Assembly: GCF_011762095.1 (NCBI RefSeq)
Contig: NZ_JAASQO010000014.1
Location: 33,768-97,767 of the forward strand
From: Parvibaculum indicum
GTDB lineage: Bacteria > Pseudomonadota > Alphaproteobacteria > Parvibaculales > Parvibaculaceae
DNA length: 64,000 bases
Direction of reading: 5' to 3'
Part shown: in pieces, positions 8,558-18,196 of the stretch
Position numbering within the stretch: position 1 is the first letter of the stretch
How the letters are laid out: every line of letters begins with the position of its first letter
Translations under genes and position numbers: made by a program
Notes under the pieces: model-generated
What the model was told of the DNA's origin: nothing
The model's input: the letters and a program-made list of their open reading frames with translations, nothing else
Databases searched by the model: none

Positions 8558-9046
8558 ATGGACCAGCAGACTTCCGACCATGCCGTCTTGGCAGGCGGTC
8601 ACGAGGGCGACAAGCACGGGCCTTGCCCGACTTTCTCCATCACCCAGCTTGCCGAGGAATTCGGCCTCACGACCCGCGCGATCCGCTTTTATGAAGACAA
8701 GGGGCTCCTCTCGCCGGAGCGCCAGGGCCAGACCCGCGTCTATCACCCGCGCGACCGCGCCCGGCTGATCCTCATCGTGCGGGGCAAGAATGTCGGCCTC
8801 GCACTGACCGAGATCAAGGAAATCCTCGATCACTACGACCCGACCGAGGGCTGCGAAACGCAGGACCGCATCGCGCTGGAAAAGTTCCGCAAGCGCATTA
8901 CAAGCCTTGAGCGCCAGCGCGACGAGATCGGCCTGCAGGTGGCGACGCTGCAGGAGGCCTGCCGCCGCCTCGAAGAACGAATTGCCGCGGACGGAAATTC
9001 CGGGAAGGATGCGCCCAGGAAGCGCCGAGAAGCCTCGACGGGTTGA
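8558..9046 (+). CDS. MerR family regulator of acyl-CoA catabolism (LiuR-like)
   Basis: A 162-residue MerR-type regulator. A winged helix-turn-helix starts at about residue 27 (FSITQLAEEFGLTTRAIRFY, then the wing RQGQTRVYHPRDRARL), followed by a dimerisation helix (about 105-145) and a basic tail. It lacks the C-terminal cysteine cluster of metal-sensing MerR proteins; the two cysteines seen (in GPCPTF and EGCETQ) are not in that arrangement. MerR proteins of this size next to acyl-CoA dehydrogenases usually repress fatty-acid or branched-chain catabolism and sense acyl-CoAs. RBS GGGGAG lies upstream of the ATG. It is first in an operon-like run ending at 15764. Confidence 0.8.
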   Translation: MDQQTSDHAVLAGGHEGDKHGPCPTFSITQLAEEFGLTTRAIRFYEDKGLLSPERQGQTRVYHPRDRARLILIVRGKNVGLALTEIKEILDHYDPTEGCETQDRIALEKFRKRITSLERQRDEIGLQVATLQEACRRLEERIAADGNSGKDAPRKRREASTG

Positions 9047-9129
9047 GGTTTCGCCCATCGGCGCGTGCCGTCCGCCAGTCGCGCGCGCGAGCGGCGGACG
9101 CTTGGGAACTGTCGATTTCGAGGTAATCA

Positions 9130-10923
9130 ATGCCGAGCTACAAAGCACCCCTTCGCGAATACAACTTCCTCTTCTACGAACTGCTGGGCATCCAGCAATA
9201 TTCCAACCTGCCCGGCTTCGCGGATGCCTCGGAAGATCTCGTCCGCGCCATCCTGGAAGAAGCGGCGAAGCTGACCGAGGAAGTGCTCCAGCCGCTCAAT
9301 CAGGTGGGCGACCGCGAAGGCTGCAAACTCGAGAACGGCGTGGTCACCACGCCCACCGGCTTCAAGGACGCCTACAAGACCCTCGTCGAGGGCGGCTGGC
9401 CCGCTCTGGTGGCCGATCCGGAATATGGCGGGCAGGGCCTGCCCAATTCGCTGGGCGTGATCTTCAACGAGATGGTGTCCTCCGCGAACATGGCCTTCGG
9501 CATGTATCCGGGCCTCAGCCACGGCGCCTATTCCGCGCTCCACATCCACGGCACGGAAGAGCAGAAGCGGAAATATCTGCCCAAGCTCGTCTCGGGCGAG
9601 TGGACCGGCACGATGAATCTCACCGAGCCCCATTGCGGCACCGATCTGGGCCTCCTGCGCACGAAGGCCGTGCCGCAGGGCGACGGCAGCTACAAGATCA
9701 GCGGGCAGAAGATCTTCATTTCGGCGGGCGAGCACGATCTGGCCGACAATATTCTTCACCTCGTGCTGGCGCGCATCGAGGGCGGTCCGGAGGGCGTCAG
9801 GGGCATCTCGCTCTTCCTCGTGCCGAAATATCTCGTCAATGAAGACGGCTCGCTGGGCGAGCGCAACGGCGTCTCCTGCGGCTCGCTGGAAGAGAAGATG
9901 GGCATTCACGGCAATGCCACCTGCGTCCTCAACTATGACGACGCCGTCGGCTGGCTCGTCGGCGAAGAGCACAAGGGCCTGCGCGCCATGTTCACCATGA
10001 TGAACGAAGCGCGTCTCGGTGTCGGCCTTCAGGGGCTGTCGCAGTCGGAAGTCGCCTATCAGAACGCCGCCGAATATGCGCTGGAGCGTTTGCAGGGCCG
10101 CTCGCTCACCGGCCCCAAGGCCGAAGACAAGCCCGCCGACCCGCTCATCGTCCATCCCGACATCCGCCGCATGCTGCTCAATGCGCGCTCCTTCAACGAG
10201 GGCGCCCGCGCGCTGCTCGTCTGGACGGCGCTACATGGCGACCTGTCGCACAAATCGGAAGACGAGAAGACCCGCGAATTCGGCGACGACATGATGGCGC
10301 TGCTGACGCCGGTGCTGAAAGGCCATCTGACGGATCGCGGTTTCCTCAACGCGGTGGAAGCGCAGCAGGTCTATGGCGGTCACGGCTATATCGGCGAATG
10401 GGGCATGGAGCAGTTCGTGCGCGATGCCCGTATCGCCATGATCTATGAGGGCGCCAACGGCGTTCAGGCGCTCGACCTCGTGGGCCGCAAGCTCGCCTCC
10501 AATGGCGGCCGCGCCGTCTTCGCCTTCTTCAGGGAGATCGACGAATTCGCCGACGCCAATGAAGGCAACGACAAGCTCAAACCCTATCTCGACCCGGTGA
10601 AGCTCGCGCGCAAGCGCCTCGAAGAGGCGACCATGTGGTTCATGGAGAACGCGCTGGAAAATCCGGACAATGCCGGCGCGGGCTCCACGCCCTACATGCA
10701 TCTTTTCGGCATCACCGGCATCGCCTTTATGTGGGCGATGATGGCGAAGGTCGCGCTGGACAAGCTGGCGGAAGGTGCGGGCGACCAGGCCGAATTCTAC
10801 GAGACCAAGCTCGCCACCGGCCTCTTCTATATGGAGCAGGCGGTGCCCGAGACGGCGATGCAGCTTGAGCGCGTGCGCGCGGGCTCGGCGAACATGATGG
10901 CGCTGGCGGCCGATGATTTCTGA
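9130..10923 (+). CDS. Acyl-CoA dehydrogenase, ~600-residue DmdC/FadE type
   Basis: A 597-residue FAD-dependent acyl-CoA dehydrogenase of the long type with an extra C-terminal domain. It oxidises an acyl-CoA to the trans-2-enoyl-CoA and passes electrons to ETF. Visible landmarks are [17 protein letters not shown] (FAD/substrate loop, about 159-175), [12 protein letters not shown], and the catalytic Glu in [17 protein letters not shown] (Glu about 440). Length and signatures match the family containing 3-methylmercaptopropionyl-CoA dehydrogenase DmdC, but the neighbouring genes point to general fatty-acid oxidation. It lies between merR and a second dehydrogenase. Confidence 0.85.
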   Translation: MPSYKAPLREYNFLFYELLGIQQYSNLPGFADASEDLVRAILEEAAKLTEEVLQPLNQVGDREGCKLENGVVTTPTGFKDAYKTLVEGGWPALVADPEYGGQGLPNSLGVIFNEMVSSANMAFGMYPGLSHGAYSALHIHGTEEQKRKYLPKLVSGEWTGTMNLTEPHCGTDLGLLRTKAVPQGDGSYKISGQKIFISAGEHDLADNILHLVLARIEGGPEGVRGISLFLVPKYLVNEDGSLGERNGVSCGSLEEKMGIHGNATCVLNYDDAVGWLVGEEHKGLRAMFTMMNEARLGVGLQGLSQSEVAYQNAAEYALERLQGRSLTGPKAEDKPADPLIVHPDIRRMLLNARSFNEGARALLVWTALHGDLSHKSEDEKTREFGDDMMALLTPVLKGHLTDRGFLNAVEAQQVYGGHGYIGEWGMEQFVRDARIAMIYEGANGVQALDLVGRKLASNGGRAVFAFFREIDEFADANEGNDKLKPYLDPVKLARKRLEEATMWFMENALENPDNAGAGSTPYMHLFGITGIAFMWAMMAKVALDKLAEGAGDQAEFYETKLATGLFYMEQAVPETAMQLERVRAGSANMMALAADDF

Positions 10924-10956
10924 CACCCATAACGACAAGAACAGGGAGCGCAACGA

Positions 10957-12114
10957 ATGACACTGAATGAGGGATACAAATCCCCCTGGCTCGATGAGGA
11001 GCTGGAAATCCTTCAGGACGCGGTGAAGAAATTCTATGAAAAGGAATTCGTGCCGCATGTCGAAAAGTGGAACGAGCAGGGCTTCGTGGATCGCGACGCC
11101 TGGTTGAAGGCCGGCGAGGCGGGCATTCTCTGCGCCTCCATCCCCGAGGAATATGGCGGGGGCGGCGGCCATTTCGGTCATGAAATGGTGATCGCGCAGG
11201 AACAGAGCCGCGCCGGCGTCGGCGGCTTCGGCAACTCCGTGCATTCCGGCATCGTGGCCCATTATGTGAAGGCCTATGGCACGGAAGAGCAGAAGAAGAA
11301 ATGGCTGCCGAAAATGGCCTCCGGCGAAATGGTCGGCGCCATTGCGATGACCGAGCCCGGCACCGGCTCCGACCTTCAGGGCGTCAAGACGACCGCCAAG
11401 AAGGACGGCAACCAATATGTGCTGAACGGCCAGAAGACCTTCATCACCAACGGTCAGACGGCGGATCTCATCTGCGTCGTCGCCAAGACCGACCCGGAAG
11501 GCGGCGCCAAGGGCACCTCGCTCATCATGGTCGAAACAGATGAGGTCGAGGGCTTCCGCCGCGGCCGCAATCTGAAGAAGCTCGGCCAGAAGGCGCAGGA
11601 CACGTCGGAACTTTTCTTCGACGACGTGAAGGTGCCCCAGACCAACCTGCTGGGGTCGGAAGAAGGCCAGGGCTTCGTCCAGCTCATGCAGCAGCTTCCG
11701 CAGGAGCGCCTCATCATCGCCGTGCAGGCCTGCTGCGCGATGGAAAAGGCCGTTGCGCTCACCGCCGAATACACCAAGGACCGCAAGGCCTTCGGCAAGC
11801 GCATCCTGGATTTCCAGAACACCCAGTTCAAGCTCGCCGAATGCAAGACCGAGGCGACCATCGCCCGCGTCTTCGTCGACGATTGCGCGGTGAAACTGCT
11901 CGACGGCAAGCTCGATGCGACCACGGCGGCCATGGCCAAATGGTGGACCACCGAAAAGGAGAACGAGATCATCGACACCTGTCTCCAGTTCTTCGGTGGC
12001 TATGGCTACATGATGGAATATCCGATCGCCCAGATGTATGGCGACTCGCGTATCCAGAAAATCTATGGCGGCACCAATGAGATCATGAAGATGCTCATTG
12101 CGCGCACGCTCTAG
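10957..12114 (+). CDS. Acyl-CoA dehydrogenase (385 aa, IVD/LCAD-like catalytic base)
   Basis: A standard-length acyl-CoA dehydrogenase. It has [19 protein letters not shown] (about 128-146), [13 protein letters not shown], and the C-terminal [14 protein letters not shown]. The last motif has Gly where medium-chain enzymes carry the catalytic Glu. A Glu is present instead in [10 protein letters not shown] (about 250), the position used by isovaleryl-CoA and long-chain dehydrogenases. A branched or long substrate is therefore likely, which is inference. RBS CAGGGAG is well placed. It is separated from the previous gene by 33 bp and followed by a stable hairpin. Confidence 0.88.
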   Translation: MTLNEGYKSPWLDEELEILQDAVKKFYEKEFVPHVEKWNEQGFVDRDAWLKAGEAGILCASIPEEYGGGGGHFGHEMVIAQEQSRAGVGGFGNSVHSGIVAHYVKAYGTEEQKKKWLPKMASGEMVGAIAMTEPGTGSDLQGVKTTAKKDGNQYVLNGQKTFITNGQTADLICVVAKTDPEGGAKGTSLIMVETDEVEGFRRGRNLKKLGQKAQDTSELFFDDVKVPQTNLLGSEEGQGFVQLMQQLPQERLIIAVQACCAMEKAVALTAEYTKDRKAFGKRILDFQNTQFKLAECKTEATIARVFVDDCAVKLLDGKLDATTAAMAKWWTTEKENEIIDTCLQFFGGYGYMMEYPIAQMYGDSRIQKIYGGTNEIMKMLIARTL

Positions 12115-12122
12115 GACAAGAA

Positions 12123-12150
12123 GCCACGCCCCGCGATTGCGGGGCGTGGC
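12123..12150 (+). terminator. GC-rich hairpin after the second acyl-CoA dehydrogenase
   Basis: A perfect 12-bp stem (GCCACGCCCCGC / GCGGGGCGTGGC) with loop GATT begins 9 bp after the stop. No U tract follows, so it is more likely an attenuator or an mRNA-stabilising hairpin than a full intrinsic terminator. Confidence 0.5.
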
Positions 12151-12212
12151 ACATTCGACCCAATAAAAGAACGGTTGCCGGTACCGCCGGCGTGTCAGAC
12201 AGGGAGCCCCCC

Positions 12213-13418
12213 ATGACCGATTGTTTCGTTTACGACACCGTGCGCACGCCGCGCGGCAAGGGAAAGAAGGACGGCGCGCTGCATGAAGTGACGGCGCTCG
12301 AACTCTCCACGCAGACGCTGAAGGCGATCCGCGACCGCAACGGCCTCGACACCTCCAAGGTGGACGACGTGGTACTCGGCTGCGTCGATCCGGTCGGCGA
12401 GCAGGGCGGCGACATCGCCCGCATCGCGGTGCTGAATGCCGACTATGCCGAGACGACGGCGGGCGTGCAGATCAACCGCTTCTGCGCCTCCGGCCTTGAG
12501 GCCACCAACATGGCGGCGGCCAAGGTCATGTCCGGCGAGGCCGATATGGCCATCGGCGGCGGCGTCGAGTCCATGTCGCGCGTCGGCATGGGCGCCTCGG
12601 GCGGCTCCTGGTCGACCGACCCCAACATCGCCTTCAAATCCTATTTCACGCCGCAGGGCATCGGCGCCGATCTCGTCGCCACGAAATACGGCTTCTCCCG
12701 CGACGATGTGGACGCCTATGCCGTTGAGTCCCAGAAGCGCGCCAAGGCCGCCTGGGACAATGGCTATTTCTCCAAATCGGTCATCCCGGTGAAGGACATC
12801 AACGGCCTCACCATTCTCGACCATGACGAGCATATGCGTCCCGAAGCGACCATGCAGTCGCTCGCCGCGCTCAATCCTTCCTTCGCCTCGCTCGGCGAAT
12901 TCGCCTTCGACGGCGTGGCGCTCGACCGCTACCCGGAAGTGGAAGAGATCACCCATGTCCATCACGCGGGCAACTCTTCCGGCATCGTGGACGGCGCTTC
13001 CGCGGTTCTCGTCGGCAATGAGGAAACCGGCAAGGCCATGGGCCTGAAGCCGCGCGCGCGCATCCGCGCCATGGCCTCCATCGGGTCCGAGCCCTGCATC
13101 ATGCTGACGGGCCCCGCCGACGTCTCGCGCAAGGCGCTCGCCAAGGCGGGCATGAACCCGGAAGACATCGACATCTACGAACTCAACGAGGCCTTCGCCT
13201 CCGTCGTGCTGCGCATGATGCAGTCGCTCGACATTCCGCACGAGAAGATGAACGTGAATGGCGGCGCCATCGCGATGGGCCATCCGCTGGGCGCCACCGG
13301 CGGCATGATCCTCGGCACCGTGCTGGACGAGCTGGAACGCCGCGACCTCAACACCGCGCTGGTGACGCTCTGCGTCGGCGCGGGCATGGGCACGGCCACC
13401 ATCATCGAGCGCGTCTGA
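12213..13418 (+). CDS. fadA: Acetyl-CoA C-acyltransferase (beta-oxidation thiolase)
   Basis: A 401-residue thiolase that cleaves 3-ketoacyl-CoA with CoA in the last step of beta-oxidation. The nucleophilic cysteine is Cys91 in NRFCASGL. Also visible are the conserved GHPLGATGG and the second active-site cysteine in [12 protein letters not shown] (about 387), plus [11 protein letters not shown] at 12213 follows a clear GGGAG; the in-frame ATG at 12192 lacks one. Placed directly before a FadB-type gene, it forms the beta subunit of a trifunctional-like pair, hence the FadA name. Confidence 0.88.
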   Translation: MTDCFVYDTVRTPRGKGKKDGALHEVTALELSTQTLKAIRDRNGLDTSKVDDVVLGCVDPVGEQGGDIARIAVLNADYAETTAGVQINRFCASGLEATNMAAAKVMSGEADMAIGGGVESMSRVGMGASGGSWSTDPNIAFKSYFTPQGIGADLVATKYGFSRDDVDAYAVESQKRAKAAWDNGYFSKSVIPVKDINGLTILDHDEHMRPEATMQSLAALNPSFASLGEFAFDGVALDRYPEVEEITHVHHAGNSSGIVDGASAVLVGNEETGKAMGLKPRARIRAMASIGSEPCIMLTGPADVSRKALAKAGMNPEDIDIYELNEAFASVVLRMMQSLDIPHEKMNVNGGAIAMGHPLGATGGMILGTVLDELERRDLNTALVTLCVGAGMGTATIIERV

Positions 13419-13435
13419 GGGAGAACGGGGCCGCA

Positions 13436-13536
13436 CCCTTCGAGACGGCGGCTGGCGCCGCCTCCTCAGGGTGAGGGTAAAAATTATGTTCCTCATGCTG
13501 AGGAGGACGCGAAGCGTCCGTCTCGAAGCACGAGGC
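13436..13536. repeat. Interspersed repeat family A, inverted pair
   Basis: Opposed copies of the 'cccttcgagacgg...cctcctcaggg' and 'cctcatgctgaggag...gtctcgaag' element fill the gap between the thiolase and fadB-type genes inside one apparent operon, so it is probably transcribed and folds in the mRNA. Confidence 0.8.
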
Positions 13537-13556
13537 CCGAGCAGGGAAAAAGACAA

Positions 13557-15764
13557 ATGACCACATACGAAAATTTCAGCTTCGACGTCGACAGCGACGG
13601 CATCGCGCTCGCGACCTGGGACATGCCGGGCCGCTCCATGAACGTGCTTTCGCAAAGCTCCATGGCCGACATCGCCTCGATCATCGAAAAGATCATGTCG
13701 GACGACGGCATCAAGGGTGCCGTCATCACCTCCGGCAAGGGCGCCTTCTGCGCCGGTGCCGATCTGTCCATGATGGGCGGCCAGGCCGGTGGCGGCGAAG
13801 GCGGTTCGCCGGAAGACCGCGTGAAGGGCATGTATGAGGGTAACCTCAAATTCAACATGCTGCTCCGCGATCTGGAAACCTGCGGCAAGCCGGTCGTCGC
13901 CGCGATCAACGGCACGGCGCTGGGCGGCGGTCTCGAAGTGACGCTCGCCTGCCATTACCGCGTCGCTTCCGACAATCCGAAAACGCAGCTCGGCCTGCCG
14001 GAAGCCAAGGTCGGCCTCCTGCCGGGCGGCGGCGGCACGCAGCGCCTGCCGCGCCTCATCGGCGCGGGCGCGGCCCTGCCGATCATCCTGCAGGGCTCGT
14101 CCCTCAATCCGGAAAAGGCGGCCAAGGCCGGTATCGTCCACAAGGTCGTGCCTGCCGATCAGTTGATCGACGAGGCCAAGAAGTGGATCAGGGAAGTCGG
14201 CGATGCCGAGCAGCCCTGGGACAAGAAGGGCTACAAGGTGCCCGGCGGCGATCCGAACTCCAAGGGCGGCGCGCAGGTCTTCACCATCGGCAATGCGCAG
14301 CTTCACAAGCAGACGCATGGCAACTTCCCGGCGCAGAAATACATTCTCTCCTGCGTCTATGAAGGCCTGCAGGTGCCCATCGAGGCGGGTCTGCGCATCG
14401 AAAGCCGCTACTTCACCAAGCTGCTGATGGATCCCCGCTCCAAGGCGATGATCCGTTCGCTCTTCCTCTCCATGCAGGAACTGCAAAAGGGCGCGCGCCG
14501 TCCCGCGGGCGTGCCGGAATTCCAGGTGAAGAAGCTCGGCATTCTCGGCGCCGGCATGATGGGCGCTGGCATTGCTTATGTGTCCGCTCAGGCCGGCATG
14601 GAAGTCGTGCTGCTCGATACCGAGCAGGCCGGTGCGGAAAAGGGCAAGGCCTATTCGCAGAAGCTGCTTGAGAAGGCGCTGGAGCGCGGAAAGACCACGC
14701 AGGACAAGATGGACGCCACGCTGGCGCGCATCACGCCGACGACGAATTTCGGCGACCTCAAGGGCGCCGATCTCGTTATCGAGGCGGTGTTCGAGGATCG
14801 CGGCATCAAGGCCGAGGTGACGAAGAAGGCCGAACCGATGATCGCCGAAGGCGGCATCTACGGCTCCAACACCTCGACTCTGCCGATTTCGGGTCTGGCG
14901 GAAGCCTATTCCAAACCGGAAGAGTTCATCGGCATCCACTTCTTCTCGCCGGTCGACAAGATGCAGCTTGTCGAGATCATCATGGGCGAGAAGACCTCCG
15001 ACGAGACGCTCGCCAAGGCGATGGATTACGTCAAGCAGATCCGCAAGACGCCCATCGTGGTGAACGACAGCCGCGGCTTCTACACCTCGCGCTGCTTCGG
15101 CACTTATGTGAGCGAAGGCCTCGCCATGCTGGCCGACGGCATCAAGCCGGCCATCGTGGAAAACACCGGCAAGATGACCGGCATGCCCATGCCGCCGCTC
15201 GCCCTCAACGACGAAGTCTCGCTGGAACTCGGCTACAAGGTCCGCCAGCAGACCAAGAAAGACCTCGGCGACAAATATGTCGAAGGCCCCGCCGACAAGA
15301 TCGTCGAAAAGATGGTCGTGGATCTCGGCCGTCTCGGCCGCAAGGCGGGCAAGGGCTTCTACGATTATCCCGAAGGCGGCAAGAAGAAGCTCTGGCCGGG
15401 CCTTGCCGATCTCGTGGAAACGAAGATCGAGGAAGCCGATCCCGAACTCGTGGAGGAATACAAGAAGCGGTTCCTCTGCATTCAGGCGCTGGAAGCGGCC
15501 CGCTGCTTCGAGGAAGGCGTGGTGACGGATGTGCGCGATGCCGATGTCGGCGCGATCCTCGGCTGGGGCTTCGCGCCCTGGACCGGCGGTCCGCTTTCCT
15601 ACATCGACATGCTGGGCACGAAGGAGTTCGTGGAACTCTGCGACAGTCTCGCCCAGAAATATGGCGAGCGCTTCAAGCCCAATGCGCTGCTGCGCGAAAT
15701 GGCGGAGAAGGGCGAAAGCTTCTACACCCGCTTCGCGCCGCCGAAGGAAAAGGCCGCGGCCTGA
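13557..15764 (+). CDS. FadB/FadJ-type enoyl-CoA hydratase / 3-hydroxyacyl-CoA dehydrogenase
   Basis: A 735-residue bifunctional enzyme performing hydration and NAD-dependent oxidation. The N-terminal crotonase domain (about 1-190) has CAGADLSMMGG, GTALGGGLEVTLACHYR and LPEAKVGLLPGGGGTQRLPR with both catalytic Glu regions. A linker leads to a Rossmann domain beginning LGILGAGMMGAGIAY (about 325-340) with catalytic His in GIHFFSPVDKM (about 461). The 3HCDH C-terminal domains contain DSRGFYTSRCF and GRKAGKGFYDYPEGG. Start ATG 13557 follows GCAGGGAAA. A terminator follows, closing the merR-acd-acd-fadA-fadB unit. Confidence 0.9.
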   Translation: MTTYENFSFDVDSDGIALATWDMPGRSMNVLSQSSMADIASIIEKIMSDDGIKGAVITSGKGAFCAGADLSMMGGQAGGGEGGSPEDRVKGMYEGNLKFNMLLRDLETCGKPVVAAINGTALGGGLEVTLACHYRVASDNPKTQLGLPEAKVGLLPGGGGTQRLPRLIGAGAALPIILQGSSLNPEKAAKAGIVHKVVPADQLIDEAKKWIREVGDAEQPWDKKGYKVPGGDPNSKGGAQVFTIGNAQLHKQTHGNFPAQKYILSCVYEGLQVPIEAGLRIESRYFTKLLMDPRSKAMIRSLFLSMQELQKGARRPAGVPEFQVKKLGILGAGMMGAGIAYVSAQAGMEVVLLDTEQAGAEKGKAYSQKLLEKALERGKTTQDKMDATLARITPTTNFGDLKGADLVIEAVFEDRGIKAEVTKKAEPMIAEGGIYGSNTSTLPISGLAEAYSKPEEFIGIHFFSPVDKMQLVEIIMGEKTSDETLAKAMDYVKQIRKTPIVVNDSRGFYTSRCFGTYVSEGLAMLADGIKPAIVENTGKMTGMPMPPLALNDEVSLELGYKVRQQTKKDLGDKYVEGPADKIVEKMVVDLGRLGRKAGKGFYDYPEGGKKKLWPGLADLVETKIEEADPELVEEYKKRFLCIQALEAARCFEEGVVTDVRDADVGAILGWGFAPWTGGPLSYIDMLGTKEFVELCDSLAQKYGERFKPNALLREMAEKGESFYTRFAPPKEKAAA

Positions 15765-15789
15765 TCCATTCTGGAGTTGGACGATGGCG

Positions 15790-15820
15790 AAGGGCGGCCC
15801 TTGGGGCCGCCCTTCTTCTT
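15790..15820 (+). terminator. Intrinsic terminator of the beta-oxidation operon
   Basis: An 11-bp perfect stem AAGGGCGGCCC / GGGCCGCCCTT with loop TTG, followed by a pyrimidine-rich CTTCTTTGG, lies 26 bp after the fadB-type stop. Position and structure fit a rho-independent terminator. Confidence 0.7.
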
Positions 15821-15877
15821 TGGTTCGCCCGGACCGCCTGCTAGAATTGCGCCTTTCTGATCGGTGTCGGGGCGATC

Positions 15878-16654
15878 GTGTTGGGCCGTCATTCTGCTTT
15901 TCTGTCACTCTTCATTGTGCTGCTCGCCGGGACGGGCCTCTCCGCCCGCGCCGAGGTGCCGGATATGGGCCCGGCGGGGCCGTCCCCGGCGCCGGTCTGG
16001 GAAGAGGGCGATCTCGCCGCCGCGCCGCCCGACGCGCTGGTGACGGCGCCTGAAAAGGACGACCGGCAGCGCCTGTTGAAGCCGCCGCTGGCAAGACCGG
16101 CGCAGACGGGGCAAGACGGCATCGCGCCCGGCGAGGCGTCGTTTCTCTGCCTCGATGCGCCCGAAGGCATGACGGTGCCCGTGCCCGCCCCCTTCGACCG
16201 CTGGATGGTCCGCGTCTGCTCCGCGCAAGGCCAGGCCCTCGTGCCGGTTATGGGAGAGGCATGGGTCGCGCATGGCAGCAGCGAAGCCGTCTCCATTCTC
16301 GCCCTGCCGCCCGGGCAGCAGCCGAAACCCGCCTCCGCCGGTTTCGATCCCCGCTATGCCTATCGTTTCACCCGGCTTGCGGGCGGCAAGCTGCAAGGCG
16401 AGCGCCGCGAACAGGCCGTGTCGCTGCTGGCGGAGGCGTCGGGCGGGAACGATCTGCCGACGGAGGAAATCTGGCGGCTCGATGCCGTCTCGAATCTCGG
16501 CGGGACGACCTATAATCTCTTCTTCTATCTCGGCGGCGGCGCGCCCGTCCATATCGTCGCCTGTCTCGACCGCTGCAGGAAAGCGCTGTTCCTCGATGTG
16601 GTCGGCGGCGCGCAAGCCCGCGCGGCGGTTTCGGCGAGCCCTCTCCGGCGATAG
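15878..16654 (+). CDS. Secreted protein of unknown function
   Basis: A 258-residue protein with an N-terminal signal peptide (SLFIVLLAGTGLSARA, cleavage after the SARA region). A Pro/Ala-rich linker (about 30-75) leads to a globular domain (about 80-250) with three scattered cysteines (SFLCLDAPEG, VRVCSAQG, VACLDRC). I do not recognise the family. The start is GTG at 15878. It is flanked by a terminator upstream and a GST gene 90 bp downstream on the same strand. Export to the periplasm is likely; the function is open. Confidence 0.65.
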   Translation: MLGRHSAFLSLFIVLLAGTGLSARAEVPDMGPAGPSPAPVWEEGDLAAAPPDALVTAPEKDDRQRLLKPPLARPAQTGQDGIAPGEASFLCLDAPEGMTVPVPAPFDRWMVRVCSAQGQALVPVMGEAWVAHGSSEAVSILALPPGQQPKPASAGFDPRYAYRFTRLAGGKLQGERREQAVSLLAEASGGNDLPTEEIWRLDAVSNLGGTTYNLFFYLGGGAPVHIVACLDRCRKALFLDVVGGAQARAAVSASPLRR

Positions 16655-16743
16655 GGGAGGGCGGGATCGCGGCCCTTTTTATTGGGGCCCCGACTTGCTA
16701 TGGGATACCGGCAAAGACGCATGATCCCGTAGGAGGGGGCGGA

Positions 16744-17850
16744 ATGACGGAAGGTTATGAGCTTTACGGCGCCGAGGTGAGCTACTTCACCGGCAAGGTC
16801 CGCGCCTATCTGCGATACAAGAAAATCCCCTTCGTGGAGACGATTGCGAGCCGCGAGGTCTACAAGACCGTCATCATGCCGCGCGTCGGCTGGCCGGTGA
16901 TCCCGGTCGTGGTGACGCCGGAGGGCGACACGCTTCAGGATTCCACCGACATTATCGACGCACTGGAAGTCCGTTTCCCCGATCCCTCGGTCTATCCCGC
17001 CACGCCCTGCCGGCGCCTGGCCGCCTTGCTCATCGAGGTTTATGGCGACGAATGGCTGAAGATCCCGGCCATGCATTACCGCTGGACGAAGAACCGCGAT
17101 TTCGCGGTTGCCGAGTTCGGGCGCCTCTCCCGTCCCGACCTGCCGGAAGACGCGCAGCGCGAGATCGGCGAGGAAGTGGCGAAACCGTTCGCCGGCGCGC
17201 TGCCCGCGCTCGGCTGCACGCAGGCCTCCGGACCGGCCATCGAGCGCAGCTATGAAGGGCTGCTGGCCGAGCTGGACGCGCATTTCGCCCATCACGACTA
17301 TCTCTTCGGCACGCGCCCTTCCATCGGCGATTTCGGGCTCGTCGGCCCGCTCTACGCGCATCAGTATCGCGATCCCGCTTCCGGCGACCTCATGAAGCGC
17401 GTGGCGCCCCATGTCACCGGATGGGTGGAGCGGATGATGAAGCCGCCCCGTCCCAATGAGGGCGAGTTCCTGCCGGGCGACGACGTGCCGGAAACGCTCA
17501 TGCCGGTGCTTCAGCGCATGATGCGCGAATATCTGCCGGTTCTCATGGCCACGGCGGAACGGTTCAAGGCGTTCCTCGCGGAGAGGCCGGACATGGCGGG
17601 CGGCGGGCAGGAGCTTCCCCGCGCGATCGGCATGCATGATTTCACGCTGGAAGGCGTGACGGAAAAACGCGCCGTCTTCCTCTTCGACCTCTGGATGTTC
17701 CAGCGCCCGCTGGATTTTCTGCGCTCGCTGGAAGGGGCCGACAGCGAGGCGGCCGAGAAGCTGTTGAATATGGCGGGCGGGGAAGCGATGATGAGTTTCC
17801 CGGATTATCCGCGGCTCGCAAGGCGCAATTTCAAGCTCGCGCTCGCCTGA
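16744..17850 (+). CDS. Glutathione S-transferase family protein, long form
   Basis: A 368-residue protein with a GST N-terminal thioredoxin-like domain (about 4-85: YELYGAEVSYFTGKVRAYLR, then cis-Pro region WPVIPVVVTP and DSTDIIDALE). An alpha-helical C-terminal domain follows (about 120-230: DAHFAHHDYLFGTRPSIGDFGL), and an additional ~130-residue helical extension makes it longer than the usual 200-230 residues. GSTs conjugate glutathione or act as reductases or isomerases; no substrate can be deduced. The RBS GGAGGGGGCGGA precedes the ATG. It is 58 bp upstream of the ferritin-like gene and may be co-transcribed with it. Confidence 0.75.
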   Translation: MTEGYELYGAEVSYFTGKVRAYLRYKKIPFVETIASREVYKTVIMPRVGWPVIPVVVTPEGDTLQDSTDIIDALEVRFPDPSVYPATPCRRLAALLIEVYGDEWLKIPAMHYRWTKNRDFAVAEFGRLSRPDLPEDAQREIGEEVAKPFAGALPALGCTQASGPAIERSYEGLLAELDAHFAHHDYLFGTRPSIGDFGLVGPLYAHQYRDPASGDLMKRVAPHVTGWVERMMKPPRPNEGEFLPGDDVPETLMPVLQRMMREYLPVLMATAERFKAFLAERPDMAGGGQELPRAIGMHDFTLEGVTEKRAVFLFDLWMFQRPLDFLRSLEGADSEAAEKLLNMAGGEAMMSFPDYPRLARRNFKLALA

Positions 17851-17908
17851 CGCCCGGCACCCTGGACGGACGAAAAAATGAAAACCGGATCGGAAAAAAG
17901 GATCGCCC

Positions 17909-18196
17909 ATGTCGAGCGAAGGTCTCCACGAACCCTATGACAAGCTCTCCCCGCAAGCGCTGGACTTCCACCGCGCCATCGTCTCCCTGATGGAGGAGCT
18001 GGAAGCCGTGGACTGGTACAATCAGCGCGCCGAGAACACGACCGATCCCGAACTGAAGAAAATCCTCGAGCACAATCGCGACGAGGAGATCGAACACGCC
18101 GTCATGGTGATGGAGTGGCTGCGCCGCAACAACGACGTCTTCGGTCACGAGATGGAGGAGCGTCTCTTCAAGGACGCCACCATCGGCGAGGACTGA
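17909..18196 (+). CDS. EncFtn-type (encapsulated-ferritin-like) ferroxidase, orphan and without targeting tail
   Basis: A 95-residue two-helix ferritin-like protein closely resembling the Rhodospirillum rubrum encapsulated ferritin EncFtn as I recall it. Shared blocks are HRAIVSLMEELEAVDWYNQR (residues 21-40) and ILEHNRDEEIEHA (52-64), then EWLRRN. The recalled metal-site residues are all present, two positions earlier: Glu29, Glu30, Glu32, Trp36, Tyr37, Glu60 and His63. In known systems EncFtn is a decameric ferroxidase inside an encapsulin shell, brought there by a C-terminal tail. Here the protein ends shortly after the second helix and no encapsulin gene is in the window. RBS AAAGGA. The next gene is convergent and abuts the stop. 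Confidence 0.8.
   Translation: MSSEGLHEPYDKLSPQALDFHRAIVSLMEELEAVDWYNQRAENTTDPELKKILEHNRDEEIEHAVMVMEWLRRNNDVFGHEMEERLFKDATIGED

Noticed and set aside
12195..15908. A 1237-codon open frame antisense to the thiolase and fadB-type genes
   Set aside because: It mirrors GC-rich codons of two well-supported genes, encodes Arg/His/Ala-rich low-information protein with no recognisable domain, and has no RBS.
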